Assembly (NCBI GenBank): GCA_002298145.1
Contig: DBMP01000017.1
Coordinates: 92,169-156,168 of the forward strand
DNA: 64,000 nucleotides
Direction of reading: 5' to 3'
Source: Spartobacteria bacterium UBA695
GTDB lineage: Bacteria > Verrucomicrobiota > Verrucomicrobiia > Chthoniobacterales > Chthoniobacteraceae
This document shows positions 7,970 through 17,809 of the stretch, one piece after another. The notes below the pieces were generated by a model that worked only from the letters and a program-made list of their open reading frames with translations, was not told the origin of the DNA and made no database searches. The translations under genes and the position numbers were made by a program. The first letter of the stretch is position 1; each line of letters begins with the position of its first letter.

Positions 7970-10900
7970 ATGAAGCTAATTCAAGCGATTCTGGTTTGTT
8001 GCGCCCTCACGAAGCTTTCTGCGCAATCCTTGCCGCCTTTTGTCCCCTTGGTGCCAGCCTCAACCAGCGAGGTGAAGAGCACAAAGGTCAGCGCGGTGAA
8101 TGTTGACTGTTTTTCTGGCGATAAATCCCAACTCTGGGCTGTTGATCCCGCTCCCGCGGGAGATGCGTCAAAGGTGTTTTCGTTGGGCGACTTTGACGGG
8201 AAGCAGGCGTTAAAACTTTCGGTGGGGAGTTTTGAACCGGATAAGACGATGGTGCGGATTCTCCTGCCTGGAGGAGCCTCGGCAAACGGCGATCTATGGG
8301 CCAAGAGCCGGGTGACTTATATCTCCTTTCTTTGTAAAGGCAGCCACCCTGCGGAGATGTATCTTTATCTATTTAAGAAAGGGAAACCTTTTACGAAGGT
8401 GGGATTCGCTGTGTCCACTGGGGATTGGCAGAAGGTGATTATTCCGATTCAGCAATTCGGCCTCAAGGGGAGCACGGGTGGCATTGATGGGCTCGGGTTC
8501 CGGGTGAACGGCTCGGCGCAGGAGGGGGATGCGGATGTGGAGACGAAAGCGGAGAAGTCTGCCAATGCGGAGGTGGAGATTAGTGCGGTTTCGCTAGGGG
8601 TCATGCCTTTTACCGAAGACATGTTTAAAAAGCAGAGTGTTGCCATCAGCTTGCTGGGCGACTGGCGGTTTTCTCCTGACGCTGAGGATCGGGGGTTGAA
8701 GGCGCAGTGGTATGCGGATGCGATGGATGATTCGGGCTGGAGTGTCCTCAAGTCGGGCTTGAGCTGGCAGGAGCAAGGGGTGAGCCTGTACGGATATGGA
8801 TGGTACCGGCAAAAAATCTCCGTTCCCAAGGAGGCTCAGGGGCTGCCGTTGGTACTGGACCTTACGAAGATGCCTTCGGATGATGATGTCTGGTTCAACG
8901 GAACACGTATCGGCGGGTTTAAGGGGGAGTATAAATACAATGTCTGGCTGACTCGGAGTTACGTGGTTCCGCCCTCGCTCATCCGCTATGGAGCGGAGAA
9001 CACCATTGCACTGCGGCTGTGGGGTGGGCATTTGACGTTCATTGGCAATAAGAGCGGCCTCATCGCCGGGCCTCTTGTGGCGACCTTTGATCCCTATCAT
9101 GTCAGCTTCCGGGAGCCGGGGAAGGAGGCCGTTCCCGCTGAGTTGTTTGATCTTTCCGACGCCCAAAGAGGCAAGCCGTTTGATATCATTATTCCGTTCC
9201 CTGGCGCGGTCATGAAGGAAAAGGGGACTCAGCTGAACTACCGGTTGACCGATTACGGCGGGAGGCAAATCAAAGCCGGGAAAATTCCGCTCGCCGCTAC
9301 AGCCAACGGTAATGCGGAAGCCGTGATTTCCATCGACCGCGCGCTGTCGCAGACGGTCTATCTGCGCGGACGTATGCGGGCCACTCTGATCGTGGAAGAC
9401 GACGCGGGGAACCCGATTTTCTCGGGCAACAAGGCGCTCGATCACCTGAAGTTTGAAAAGCGGGATGAGACGGCGCTGCCTGCGCTGCCGGAGAAATTTG
9501 AGGACACTCCCTACGGAAAGCTCAAGCTGGTGGACGAGATCGACTGCTCCACGCCGCTCTCGACTGAGACGCATCCCTATGTTCAGGGCGGCTTTAGTCA
9601 TTCGTCCAGCCGTCAGCCTCCCGGCGATCCGGTGGATGTTAAAGTCTCCGACATCCTCGGGAAAAAAGCGCGCGAAAGCGGCAACGGCTGGTTTGCCTAC
9701 CGCGTGGGCAGCGGCAAGCTCACGCCGCATAAAACCTATCTACTTCGGATGGAATACCCGGAGGACAAGCCACGCTTTGCCCCCATCGAGATCCAGACGG
9801 GCCAGAATTTCATGGACGTTGGGTGGAAAAACGGCACCGGCCCGGATGGAGTCTACGATAACTGGCCGCTCAGCAAAACCTGGCAGTGGTATGACGTCAT
9901 TGTCCCCGTGGGCGACAGAACCGTTGGCACCGGTGGTACGGGAACCGCTCCGGCGGAGAACGGTTTCTGGGTCTATTTCATGAACAAAATCGAGACCACT
10001 AAGGGGTACTACACTATGTGGTCCGGAGGTCCGGCGGTAGCCCGGATGAAGCTCTACGAGATCGACGCGGAAAAGAACGCTCCCGTTATTCGGCGGCCCC
10101 AGGGATTGCCCACCCGCACGCTTGGGCTCGATTGGGAACGCCAGCCTGATCACGATCCCGCCGACTTTGTTCAATATGCCAAGCTGATGGGCTATAGCTC
10201 GATCTCCCCCATCATGCTCAAGTGGCATTTCGACAATTACGCCGCCCCTTTGAACGGATACACGTCCATTATCGTGGATGACAAATTTTATTGGGCAAAG
10301 AAAGTTTACGACCCTGCCACGGGGGAAAAGGCCGCATCGCCGATTCCGGGCAAAAAGACACAGCACGAACGCTACCTTGAAGCGACCAAAAAATGGGGCC
10401 TCGACTATATTCCCCGCTTTGAATGGGGTGGCTCCATGGATCTGCCCGTCGAGGCGAGGGCCATCGACGTTTCGGGCGAACCCGCCAAGCCCAACCGGTT
10501 TGCTCAGTGGTGCACCGATATCCTCAACCCTCTCGCCTGGGATGACTTGAAGAAGCTGATGGACAACCTCTTTATCCCCTATGCCAAGGACAACCCTCAG
10601 CTGATGGGCGCGCTGTGGCGGATCCGCTGCAACCGCGTGCCGATTAGCTACGCGAAGGCGAATATTGAGCTGTTTGCAAAGGAAACGAATACGACGTTGC
10701 CCCCGGGAGGCGATGCCATGGCCCGGGCCTGGGCCGCCGGGGAGATGCGCATGAAATATGACGCATGGTGGCATCAGAAACGGGCAGAATTCCACATCAA
10801 GCTAGTCAAATTACTTCAAAGCTACCGGCCGGACTTGGAGCTCTATTACTATAACTGGGATGAAGACAAGTTTGCCTTGATCCAGCCCTGCACGACGGCC

Positions 10901-11677
10901 TGGGCCTTCATTGCCACGGTGGTCAAACCTCCGCCCCAAGGTGGCAAAGCCCGCTACATGAATGAAGAAGCGTCCCGGGCCAAATACACGGCAGCGGATT
11001 ATATCGAAGTCATGCGGACCGGCAACTTCGGCCCTGTGAGCGGGAGTGGGCACTTCGACCGCGCCGACTATGGCATCCGGCCCGAACTTTACAAGGGGGT
11101 CAAGGGTATCCAGATCTTTGCCCCAGCTAACTTCCTGTGCTATGCGAACCTGCCGGACTATTTGAATTACTTCAAAACCGATGACGGCCTGGCTGTAAGC
11201 AATGTCGTGGCATACGATGAGATCGGGTCCCGTTCGATCAATTCAAAATACGAAGGCAACATGATCACTCCTGCCGGGCCCGCTTTCAGCATGGCGCTGG
11301 AGCTTCTGCCCTATTTCCATAGTGACGCCCGGACGCTTAACTATACGGTCTATACCTATGGGCGTGGTTTTGCTGATGCGCATCGCCGCTTTGCCCAGGC
11401 CTTCCTGGCGCTCCCTGCGATTCCGGGGACGGTGGTGGATCAGGCCGACAAGGACTTGAAGGTGCGCACCTATGCCTCGCCGGGCGGTACCTATGTCGGC
11501 GTCGCCTACAAGGGGTATGCCTCGAAGAAGCTTAGCTTTAAAATTCCCTCGACGGCCGGAGCCAAAATCACCGATCTAGTGACCGGACAACCGGTATCGG
11601 CGAAAGCCTCCGGGAACACCCTGGAGTTTGAAATTCCATCGGGGCCGATGGAGTTAAACGCCTACCTTATCCAATAA
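7970..11677 (+). CDS. Large secreted glycosidase-like protein with GH2-type sugar-binding domain
   Basis: A 1235-residue exported protein with signal peptide MKLIQAILVCCALTKLSAQ. Residues about 60-200 look like a jelly-roll carbohydrate-binding region. Residues about 225-370 resemble the galactose-binding-like N-terminal domain of GH2 enzymes (LLGDWRFSPD, DDSGWSVLKSG, GYGWYRQKISVP, DDDVWFNGTRIGG). The C-terminal half has TIM-barrel-like features (LGLDWERQPDHDPADFVQYAKLMGYSSIS, LELYYYNWDED) but I cannot name a family or pick catalytic residues. It is divergent from the GH38 operon and 172 bp upstream of PEP-CTERM protein 1. The likely job is extracellular or periplasmic glycan binding and cleavage; the enzymatic role is inferred, not shown. 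Confidence 0.7.
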   Translation: MKLIQAILVCCALTKLSAQSLPPFVPLVPASTSEVKSTKVSAVNVDCFSGDKSQLWAVDPAPAGDASKVFSLGDFDGKQALKLSVGSFEPDKTMVRILLPGGASANGDLWAKSRVTYISFLCKGSHPAEMYLYLFKKGKPFTKVGFAVSTGDWQKVIIPIQQFGLKGSTGGIDGLGFRVNGSAQEGDADVETKAEKSANAEVEISAVSLGVMPFTEDMFKKQSVAISLLGDWRFSPDAEDRGLKAQWYADAMDDSGWSVLKSGLSWQEQGVSLYGYGWYRQKISVPKEAQGLPLVLDLTKMPSDDDVWFNGTRIGGFKGEYKYNVWLTRSYVVPPSLIRYGAENTIALRLWGGHLTFIGNKSGLIAGPLVATFDPYHVSFREPGKEAVPAELFDLSDAQRGKPFDIIIPFPGAVMKEKGTQLNYRLTDYGGRQIKAGKIPLAATANGNAEAVISIDRALSQTVYLRGRMRATLIVEDDAGNPIFSGNKALDHLKFEKRDETALPALPEKFEDTPYGKLKLVDEIDCSTPLSTETHPYVQGGFSHSSSRQPPGDPVDVKVSDILGKKARESGNGWFAYRVGSGKLTPHKTYLLRMEYPEDKPRFAPIEIQTGQNFMDVGWKNGTGPDGVYDNWPLSKTWQWYDVIVPVGDRTVGTGGTGTAPAENGFWVYFMNKIETTKGYYTMWSGGPAVARMKLYEIDAEKNAPVIRRPQGLPTRTLGLDWERQPDHDPADFVQYAKLMGYSSISPIMLKWHFDNYAAPLNGYTSIIVDDKFYWAKKVYDPATGEKAASPIPGKKTQHERYLEATKKWGLDYIPRFEWGGSMDLPVEARAIDVSGEPAKPNRFAQWCTDILNPLAWDDLKKLMDNLFIPYAKDNPQLMGALWRIRCNRVPISYAKANIELFAKETNTTLPPGGDAMARAWAAGEMRMKYDAWWHQKRAEFHIKLVKLLQSYRPDLELYYYNWDEDKFALIQPCTTAWAFIATVVKPPPQGGKARYMNEEASRAKYTAADYIEVMRTGNFGPVSGSGHFDRADYGIRPELYKGVKGIQIFAPANFLCYANLPDYLNYFKTDDGLAVSNVVAYDEIGSRSINSKYEGNMITPAGPAFSMALELLPYFHSDARTLNYTVYTYGRGFADAHRRFAQAFLALPAIPGTVVDQADKDLKVRTYASPGGTYVGVAYKGYASKKLSFKIPSTAGAKITDLVTGQPVSAKASGNTLEFEIPSGPMELNAYLIQ

Positions 11678-11686
11678 AACCGCCCT

Positions 11687-11719
11687 AATGGGCGAAAATG
11701 GAAATTTTGTGAGCGGATT
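11687..11719 (+). promoter_or_regulatory. Repeated 33-bp regulatory block, copy 3
   Basis: It matches the reverse complement of 7801-7833 at 24 of 33 positions (AATGGGCG ... AAATTTT ... TGAGCG). It lies just after the 1235-aa gene and about 130-160 bp before PEP-CTERM protein 1. Its left end also forms a short hairpin, CGCCC-TAAT-GGGCG (11681-11695). Either an operator for the PEP-CTERM gene or part of the upstream gene's 3' end; repetition upstream of the GH38 operon favours an operator. Confidence 0.5.
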
Positions 11720-11849
11720 AGCTATGGCGATTCGCTGAGGATTTCTTAAGTATTATATAAGCCTATTCCGGTCTGGATTGGCAAAAAGTAGCTCTTGCCT
11801 TCGCGACCTGAAGTCATTTGTCAAAACACCCTGCAACCTACCCCTTCTT

Positions 11850-14462
11850 ATGCAAAGCAACACCCCTTCCTCACTCTCTCTTGGAAAACGGACTGATGTT
11901 AAAAATCGAAAAGGCTTAAGGATGCCGCGCGGACTCCAGCCAGAGACGTTTTGTGCGTTGGCTGCAGCTCTATTGGTGAGCGGGCAGGCCCAGGCCGCGA
12001 TCTTTACTTGGAATAACACGGGAACGGATGTCAACACGTCAACGAGCTGGAGCAGTTCGACTTCAGGCGGGGTTGCCACCGGGGGGACGCTGGTGTTCAA
12101 TGCCGCGGCGACCACCCAGCCCAACCTGAGCTCGGCGCTTTCGTTGGCGTCGATTTATTTCTCCACCGCCGCTGCTTCCGGATATGATTTGACTAGCAGT
12201 TCCGGCAATACGGTGGCGCTGACTTTGACGGGTACCGGAATTGGTTCCACTTCCGCGATTCGCTCAGCCAACACCAGCGGGGCCAATACGATTGATGCCG
12301 CGCTGGTTCTTGGCGCGGCGGCGGGGACGACTCAAACCTTTCAACAAACTTCAGGTGGTACTCTGGTAATCAACGGGGTGATTTCGGGTGGCGCCTCCAC
12401 CTCGGTACTGAGCCTAAACAGCAGCAACGCATCGGGTCTTATCAAGCTGACGGGGAACAACACGTTCACGAGCAACGTTGAAATTATCGCCACGAACTCC
12501 GTTGTCAGCGTATCGAGCATTGGCAATGTCGGTGCGAGCAGCAACTTGGGCGCGGGTTCAACGATTATTATTACTGGTGGTGCCAGTGGCGGCGGTACGC
12601 TCAAATATACCGGCGCGGGGGAATCGGCCAGCAAGGTCATCAGCCTGAATAATTCGACGGGAGGCACGATTGATACTTCAGCTGCCACGGGAGCGCTGAT
12701 TCTGACGGGGGATTTGATCGCTCCCGCCAGCGGCGCAAAGACCCTGACCCTTACGGGCGGAGCTACCAATAGTGAATTCCAGGGGAAAATCAGCGATGGT
12801 GCTGGCGGCGGCACCACGGCGGTGAAGATCTCCGCCGGAACCTGGATCCTTTCGGGAGCGAACACCTATTCCGGTGGCTTGACTCTTGTTGCAGGGGCTA
12901 CATTGGGAATTAAAAATGCGGCGGCATTAGGAACGGGGGCTTTGGCCATTACTGGAGGCACGTTTGATAACCTTGCGGGAAGTGCGCTGACGCTTTCCAC
13001 CAATAACGCGATTTCCATAAGCGGTTCGGTTGCGTTTGCCGGTTCAAGTAACCTCAACCTGGGCACCGGTGCGGTGGCGATGAACAATCTTACTCTTACG
13101 GTGAGCGCCTCTTCGCTTACGGTGGGGGGGAATATCTCCGAAACCGCCAGCGGCAAAACCCTGAGCAAGGCGGGCAACGGTACGTTGGTGCTTTCAGGTT
13201 CCAATGCCTATACCGGCAAGACGACGATTAGCGCCGGGACACTCCAGTTTGCCAAACAGACCTCGCTCTACAGTGGCAGTTCTGCGTTGTGGACTAGCAG
13301 CAAAATTGAAGTCGATTCCGGGGCGACCCTCGCCGTGAATGTGGGGGGGAGCGGGGAGTTTACTTCTGCTGATCTTGATACCCTCAAAGCGCTTGGCACT
13401 TCAGCGAGCGGTTTTAGCAACGGTTCCATTTTGGGCATCGATACTACTAATGCGAGCGGCGGGAACTTCACTTATGCCAGCAATATCACCAATGCCTATA
13501 GTGGTGCCAATGCGCTTGGTATTACCAAGCTCGGGAGCAACACGCTGACCCTCACTGGCAGCAATAGCTACACCGGTGCGACGACGGTTGCTGGCGGTAC
13601 GCTGGCAGTTAATGGGTGGATTGGCGCGTCCAGTGCGGTTTACGTCAATAGCGGGGCCACCCTTTCGGGCAGCGGAACAGTTTCCGGCGCGGTCACCACG
13701 ACCAGTGCCACCATTAGCGGTAACGGCAGCGGCCTGCATCTCGGCGCGACCACGCTCAATGGTTCCAGCACGCTGAGCGGTTACAATATCGCCAGTGGCG
13801 TTACGATCGCCAGCGGCTCCACCACGTTGACCGGCACCACCCAGTCTTCCAGCGCGCTTACGGTCTCCGTGGGGGCTACGTTGAACAATAACGGCAAGGT
13901 CGACGGGAGCGTCAATGTCAACGGCGGCTTGATGAAGGGCACCGGTGAGGTGACGGGCAACCTTGCACTGACCAGCGGCACTCTCGCCCCCGGCAATAGC
14001 GCGGGGATCACAACTGTTGACGGTAATTTCTCGATGGACTCCGCCTCCAAGTTGGTGGCGGAAGTGAGCGGACTGGTGGCGGGAACGTCTTATGACCAAG
14101 TCAAAGTCAGCGGAAACGTCTCCCTGGCCGGTACGCTGGACCTGACCACGCTGGGCGGCTTGACGATGGGCAGCGAGGTTATTCTCATCAACAACACCGG
14201 AACGGGAACGACGAAGGGGTATTTCGCCTCGATCATCACGAACGGCTCCACCTACACGCTGACTTCGAACTCTGACTATAAGTTCACGGTAGGCAGCACG
14301 GAATACCTTTTGAGCTTCACTTCCAACGTGGGGAGCGATAGTCAATTTAACGACGTGACGCTGACGGTGGTTCCTGAACCGAGCGCCTGGGCGATGTTCG
14401 CGGGTGGGCTGGGCCTGCTGGTTTGCGGCCAGCGCCTGCGCCGCCGTTGCCTGGCTCGGTAA
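11850..14462 (+). CDS. Autotransporter-type beta-strand-repeat protein with PEP-CTERM tail (copy 1)
   Basis: About 870 residues, secreted and repetitive. The frame also has an upstream TTG (11778), but ATG 11850 gives a leader of the same length as the second copy, with hydrophobic core ALAAALLVSGQAQA. The body is rich in Gly, Ser, Thr and Asn and contains autotransporter-associated beta-strand (PATR) repeats such as GNGTLVLSGSNAYTGKTT and GSNTLTLTGSNSYTGATT, predicting a long beta-solenoid. The C-terminus has the PEP-CTERM signal: VVPEPSAW, a hydrophobic helix and a basic end (RLRRRCLAR). Such proteins are recognised by an exosortase, which is not in this window. The last 150 residues closely match the 38340 paralogue. 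Likely a cell-surface or matrix protein. Several antisense open frames over this gene are composition artefacts. Confidence 0.88.
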   Translation: MQSNTPSSLSLGKRTDVKNRKGLRMPRGLQPETFCALAAALLVSGQAQAAIFTWNNTGTDVNTSTSWSSSTSGGVATGGTLVFNAAATTQPNLSSALSLASIYFSTAAASGYDLTSSSGNTVALTLTGTGIGSTSAIRSANTSGANTIDAALVLGAAAGTTQTFQQTSGGTLVINGVISGGASTSVLSLNSSNASGLIKLTGNNTFTSNVEIIATNSVVSVSSIGNVGASSNLGAGSTIIITGGASGGGTLKYTGAGESASKVISLNNSTGGTIDTSAATGALILTGDLIAPASGAKTLTLTGGATNSEFQGKISDGAGGGTTAVKISAGTWILSGANTYSGGLTLVAGATLGIKNAAALGTGALAITGGTFDNLAGSALTLSTNNAISISGSVAFAGSSNLNLGTGAVAMNNLTLTVSASSLTVGGNISETASGKTLSKAGNGTLVLSGSNAYTGKTTISAGTLQFAKQTSLYSGSSALWTSSKIEVDSGATLAVNVGGSGEFTSADLDTLKALGTSASGFSNGSILGIDTTNASGGNFTYASNITNAYSGANALGITKLGSNTLTLTGSNSYTGATTVAGGTLAVNGWIGASSAVYVNSGATLSGSGTVSGAVTTTSATISGNGSGLHLGATTLNGSSTLSGYNIASGVTIASGSTTLTGTTQSSSALTVSVGATLNNNGKVDGSVNVNGGLMKGTGEVTGNLALTSGTLAPGNSAGITTVDGNFSMDSASKLVAEVSGLVAGTSYDQVKVSGNVSLAGTLDLTTLGGLTMGSEVILINNTGTGTTKGYFASIITNGSTYTLTSNSDYKFTVGSTEYLLSFTSNVGSDSQFNDVTLTVVPEPSAWAMFAGGLGLLVCGQRLRRRCLAR

Positions 14463-14502
14463 TGGGGGCCGTTTCGGCAGAGCGCGTTTTTACACCGACA
14501 TC

Positions 14503-15294
14503 ATGATGAGATCTTTTATTTGTGGTGGAGCGCTCCTGCTGCTGGCGATAAAGGGTCCTCTTTACGGTGAGGGCGAGGTGACCTACGACGGAAGTCCGCC
14601 TCCGCATGGGGTGGCTTTCCACGCTACGGTGGAACCAGTTGTTGATGGAGTTTTAAGCAATGGCGAATGGAAGGATGCCCAGCCGTTCTATTTTCCGCTT
14701 TCCCCTGGCGCGCAAGGTGAGGCTACGGAAGCCCGGTTCCTGTGGACTGAAAAAGGAATCTACGTGGCGTTTGTGGTCAAGGAGTCGACCCCGGTCTTTG
14801 GGCATTCGCCAAAAGGGGAGGCCCTTTACCAGGAGGATTGCGTGGAGCTTTTCCTGGATGTGATGGGCGACCACCGTCAATTTTGGGAAATCCAGGTTGA
14901 TCCCGCCGGGCAGACTTATTTCCGTAACCACGTCCTGACCGCTCCGCCGCGGCTGACCGCCGAGCAGCGTATTACAGAAGAATTCCGCGTTAGCGAGCTT
15001 TGGCGCTACGATGTGGATCCGCCGGAAGGATCTAAAATAGTCTGTAACCTGGACCGGCAGGCAGGCCTTTGGACTGTGGAGATGTTTCTCCCCTCCTCAT
15101 TTGTTAATCGTCGCCGGGGCGGGGCCGATTTGGAACCGGGTATCGTGAGGATGAATCTCGCAAGGAATGATTGGAGCTTGGCAAAGGAGGAGCCCAACCG
15201 CGAACCGCGCTACCAGTATTGGGCTTCTGTTTTGCCGGGGCATGCCCATCTTTCTCCATTGGCAATGGGCTATCTAGAACTCAAAAAACCATGA
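14503..15294 (+). CDS. Secreted CBM9-like carbohydrate-binding protein
   Basis: 263 residues with an N-terminal hydrophobic signal (MMRSFICGGALLLLAIKGPLYG). ATG codons at 14503 and 14506 precede this signal; the longer frame from 14404 would add a stretch overlapping the previous gene and is not favoured. The pattern VEPVVDGVLSNGEWKDAQPF, ATEARFLWTEKGIYVAFVVKE, DCVELFLD, FWEIQVDPAGQ and YQYWASVLPGHAH is that of family-9 carbohydrate-binding (DOMON-like) domains, which bind sugar chain ends. Its stop overlaps the next gene's start (ATGA at 15291), so it is co-translated with the sialate esterase. It probably binds glycan at the cell surface or in the periplasm. Confidence 0.8.
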   Translation: MMRSFICGGALLLLAIKGPLYGEGEVTYDGSPPPHGVAFHATVEPVVDGVLSNGEWKDAQPFYFPLSPGAQGEATEARFLWTEKGIYVAFVVKESTPVFGHSPKGEALYQEDCVELFLDVMGDHRQFWEIQVDPAGQTYFRNHVLTAPPRLTAEQRITEEFRVSELWRYDVDPPEGSKIVCNLDRQAGLWTVEMFLPSSFVNRRRGGADLEPGIVRMNLARNDWSLAKEEPNREPRYQYWASVLPGHAHLSPLAMGYLELKKP

Positions 15295-16727
15295 TCCATC
15301 GAATCTCGAAAATCCTCTCCTTGTTCCTGGGATTCCTTCCCGCCTCCCTTTTTGCGGAGCTGAGCGTGGCTAGTTATTATGGCGACCACATGGTCTTGCA
15401 ACGGGACCAGCCCATTTGCGTGTGGGGAACGGCGACTCCCGGTGCCGAGGTTCAGGTAAGTCTTTCGAGCCAAAAAGCATCAGGAAAGGCCGAGCCCGAT
15501 GGAAAGTGGAAGGTCATGCTTGGCCCGTTGCCTGCATCGGGTCCGTTTGAGCTGAAAGTTGACAGTGGTTCGGAGAAAGCAGGCTTCAAGGATCTGATGG
15601 TGGGGGATGTTTGGCTGGTTTCCGGCCAGTCCAATATGGTGTTGGCCCTGCAATCGACCACGGAATGGCCCGCGGCAAAAACCGCTGGTGCGTTTCCGGC
15701 GATTCGCATCTGCAAACTCCCGGGGGATTTCTCGTTTACGCCTGCGGAAAAATATTCCCGTGGGCTTCAGTGGATGCTTTTGGATAGTCCTCGCGCGGGC
15801 TTTTTTTCGGCCGTGGGCTATCACTTTGCCCGCACGCTTCAGCCTGCCATTGGAGTGACCGTGGGGATTGTCCAAGGGAGCGTTGGGGGGACCCAGGCGG
15901 AGCAATGGACTCGGGATGCGGACTTGAAGGCCGCCATTCCCGACAACCCGCTGATTGCCGAGGCCGCAAAGGCTCGCGCTGAAAGCGAAGCGAACCCGAC
16001 GGCCAAGGCGAACATCATGAAGGCGGGGGCGAGTGTGTTGTACAATGGGATTATTCACCCGATGCGCTATGCCAAGTTTGCAGGCGTGGTCTGGTACCAG
16101 GGGGAAGCCAATTCGCGTTCGCCGAGAGATTACCGGCCTGTGCTCAAAACGCTCGTCCAGTCGTGGCGCGGAGTCTTCGGGCAGCCGCAGCTTCCTTTTG
16201 TCATTGTTCAACTGCCTAACTTTGGCCTGCCCAAGGACGATGGCTGGATGCGAGTGCAGGAGGCCCAGCGGTTGGCGGCCAAGGATCTCGGCTTGCCGCT
16301 CGTGGTGACGATTGACCAAGGTTCCGCCACGACGATTCATCCTCCCAATAAGGCTGAGGTGGGGCGGCGTGTTGGCGTGGCGGCTTTGCAGTCCATCTAT
16401 AAAAAGGATGTGGAGGGTACGAGCCCGAATCCAAGCGCCGTCAAATTCCAAGGCCAAACCGCAGTGGTCGATTTTGACGGGTTCAAGGGCAACCTGGTCG
16501 TGCGGGGCGCCTCGGTTCAAGGCTTTGAAATCGCCGGAACCGACAAACATTTTTATCCTGCCACAGCGGCGGTTGAAGGCCGGTCGGTGAAGCTCTCGAA
16601 TACGAGTGTTTCCCAGCCCAAGGCGGTCCGTTATCTATGGGCTAACTCGCCCGAAGCCGTTACGCTCTATTCTCCCGCAGGTTTGCCTGCTGTTCCCTTT
16701 CGTTTCAGCGAAGGTGAAAAACTATAG
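15291..16727 (+). CDS. Sialate O-acetylesterase-family esterase
   Basis: 478 residues, with signal peptide MIHRISKILSLFLGFLPASLFA. A SASA-family (CE6/SGNH-like) carbohydrate esterase that removes acetyl groups from sialic acids or other acetylated glycans. Catalytic Ser about 114 lies in VSGQSNM; the conserved blocks VVWYQGEAN and TIHPPNKAEVGRR follow, the latter carrying the catalytic His. The start at 15291 is chosen because it begins the signal peptide and overlaps the CBM9 stop by ATGA; the longer frame from 15171 would run back inside the CBM9 gene. It closes the gene run that begins with PEP-CTERM protein 1, 221 bp before cassette 1. Confidence 0.88.
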   Translation: MIHRISKILSLFLGFLPASLFAELSVASYYGDHMVLQRDQPICVWGTATPGAEVQVSLSSQKASGKAEPDGKWKVMLGPLPASGPFELKVDSGSEKAGFKDLMVGDVWLVSGQSNMVLALQSTTEWPAAKTAGAFPAIRICKLPGDFSFTPAEKYSRGLQWMLLDSPRAGFFSAVGYHFARTLQPAIGVTVGIVQGSVGGTQAEQWTRDADLKAAIPDNPLIAEAAKARAESEANPTAKANIMKAGASVLYNGIIHPMRYAKFAGVVWYQGEANSRSPRDYRPVLKTLVQSWRGVFGQPQLPFVIVQLPNFGLPKDDGWMRVQEAQRLAAKDLGLPLVVTIDQGSATTIHPPNKAEVGRRVGVAALQSIYKKDVEGTSPNPSAVKFQGQTAVVDFDGFKGNLVVRGASVQGFEIAGTDKHFYPATAAVEGRSVKLSNTSVSQPKAVRYLWANSPEAVTLYSPAGLPAVPFRFSEGEKL

Positions 16728-16948
16728 CATTATCCGTCTTAGTTGCGGAGATGAGCCGGGGCATTCCGTACGCCTTGCGGTGGGTGCGAACTTCTGTTGG
16801 TACGTTTCCTCGGGGCTGTCTTGCTGCTGAGATATTTTTATCGGAATTCAGGCGGCTCCTATGGTCGAAAATATCAACTAGTTGGGTGTTTGTTCCATGG
16901 AATTCCTCCCGGCGGCTTGATACATTGCCCTAGTTCGTATCTCCCCTA

Positions 16949-17809
16949 ATGAACATTCGTTCACAGCAAAGAATGGCCGTTATTCCTGTTTGTCTTTGGC
17001 CCGACGCAGACCTTGCATCGGATGCCATGGCACGGGGTAGGGGGGCGTTTAGCATGGTGGAACTACTGGTGGTCATTTTGATCATGATGGCGATGGGGGC
17101 ATTGATCGTTCCTGTGGTCCATTCCGTCAATGGTGCGGGTAACCTGACTCAGGCGTGTTACGAGATCTCGGCGACACTGGAACAGGCTCGTGCCTATGCC
17201 ATGGCGAACAACACTTATGTATTTGTCGGGATAGCGGAGGCGGATGCTTCGGTAAACGCGGCTGCCGTGCCTCAGGTTACCACGGGGGCTTCGCCCTATG
17301 GTCGTGTAGCCCTTGCCGTTGTTGCTTCAAAGGATGGTGCCAAGCACTATTTGGATGCGACGGCGGGTCAGGGCTCCGACTGGCTGGCCAATTACGCCGA
17401 CGCTTCCAAGCCTGAATATACGGGCCTGCATCTTGTGGGGATTTATAAACTGCGGCGGTTGGAAAATGTGCATCTTTCCGGTTCTGTCGCTTCCTCGGGG
17501 GCGATGGTCAGGCCGTCTGTTGATGCCACGTACGTTTTGGGCAATAGTGCCTGTGTTTCGCAGACACCGTTTGCCTGGCCCCTCGGTTCGTCACTGAGCG
17601 GGGGGTATCAATACCGCTTCGATAAAGTCATTCAGTTCGATCCGCAAGGGGTGGTGCGAATCACCCTCCCAACCAATGGCAGCACGATTTCCCGGTGGAT
17701 TGAGATTGGCCTGGTGCAGTCGCAGGGCAATCACATTGCGGCCAATGCCAATGCCGGAGCCATTCAAATCGACACTTTAACTGGAGTCACGCGCATCTAT
17801 CGGCCATGA
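16949..17809 (+). CDS. Verru_Chthon cassette protein D (pseudopilin-like), cassette 1
   Basis: 286 residues with a prepilin N-terminus. The basic leader ends in GRGAFSMVELLVVILIMMAMGALIVP, a type IV pilin/pseudopilin class III signal (cleavage expected before Phe, with Glu at +5). This family is the D member of the four-gene cassette described from Verrucomicrobium and Chthoniobacter. The order D-B-C-A is intact here, and the stop overlaps the B start (ATGA at 17806). The mature protein should sit in the inner membrane and assemble like a type II secretion or type IV pilus minor pilin. Function is not known beyond this architecture. Internal ATGs (residues 9, 27) could be alternative starts. 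Confidence 0.85.
   Translation: MNIRSQQRMAVIPVCLWPDADLASDAMARGRGAFSMVELLVVILIMMAMGALIVPVVHSVNGAGNLTQACYEISATLEQARAYAMANNTYVFVGIAEADASVNAAAVPQVTTGASPYGRVALAVVASKDGAKHYLDATAGQGSDWLANYADASKPEYTGLHLVGIYKLRRLENVHLSGSVASSGAMVRPSVDATYVLGNSACVSQTPFAWPLGSSLSGGYQYRFDKVIQFDPQGVVRITLPTNGSTISRWIEIGLVQSQGNHIAANANAGAIQIDTLTGVTRIYRP

Noticed and set aside
13401..14345. Long antisense open frame (314 aa) over PEP-CTERM protein 1
   Set aside because: Antisense of a Gly/Ser/Thr-rich repetitive gene; the open frame results from the biased composition, and the plus-strand gene has clear motifs.
11850..14462. Repetitive DNA resembling an array
   Set aside because: The repeats are degenerate coding repeats of a beta-solenoid protein, without equal spacers or direct repeats as in a CRISPR array.
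16728..16948. Possible promoter TTGATA ... TATCTC before cassette 1
   Set aside because: Spacing is 15 bp and the -10 is poor; not strong enough to list. The stretch otherwise has no gene or repeat that I can support.
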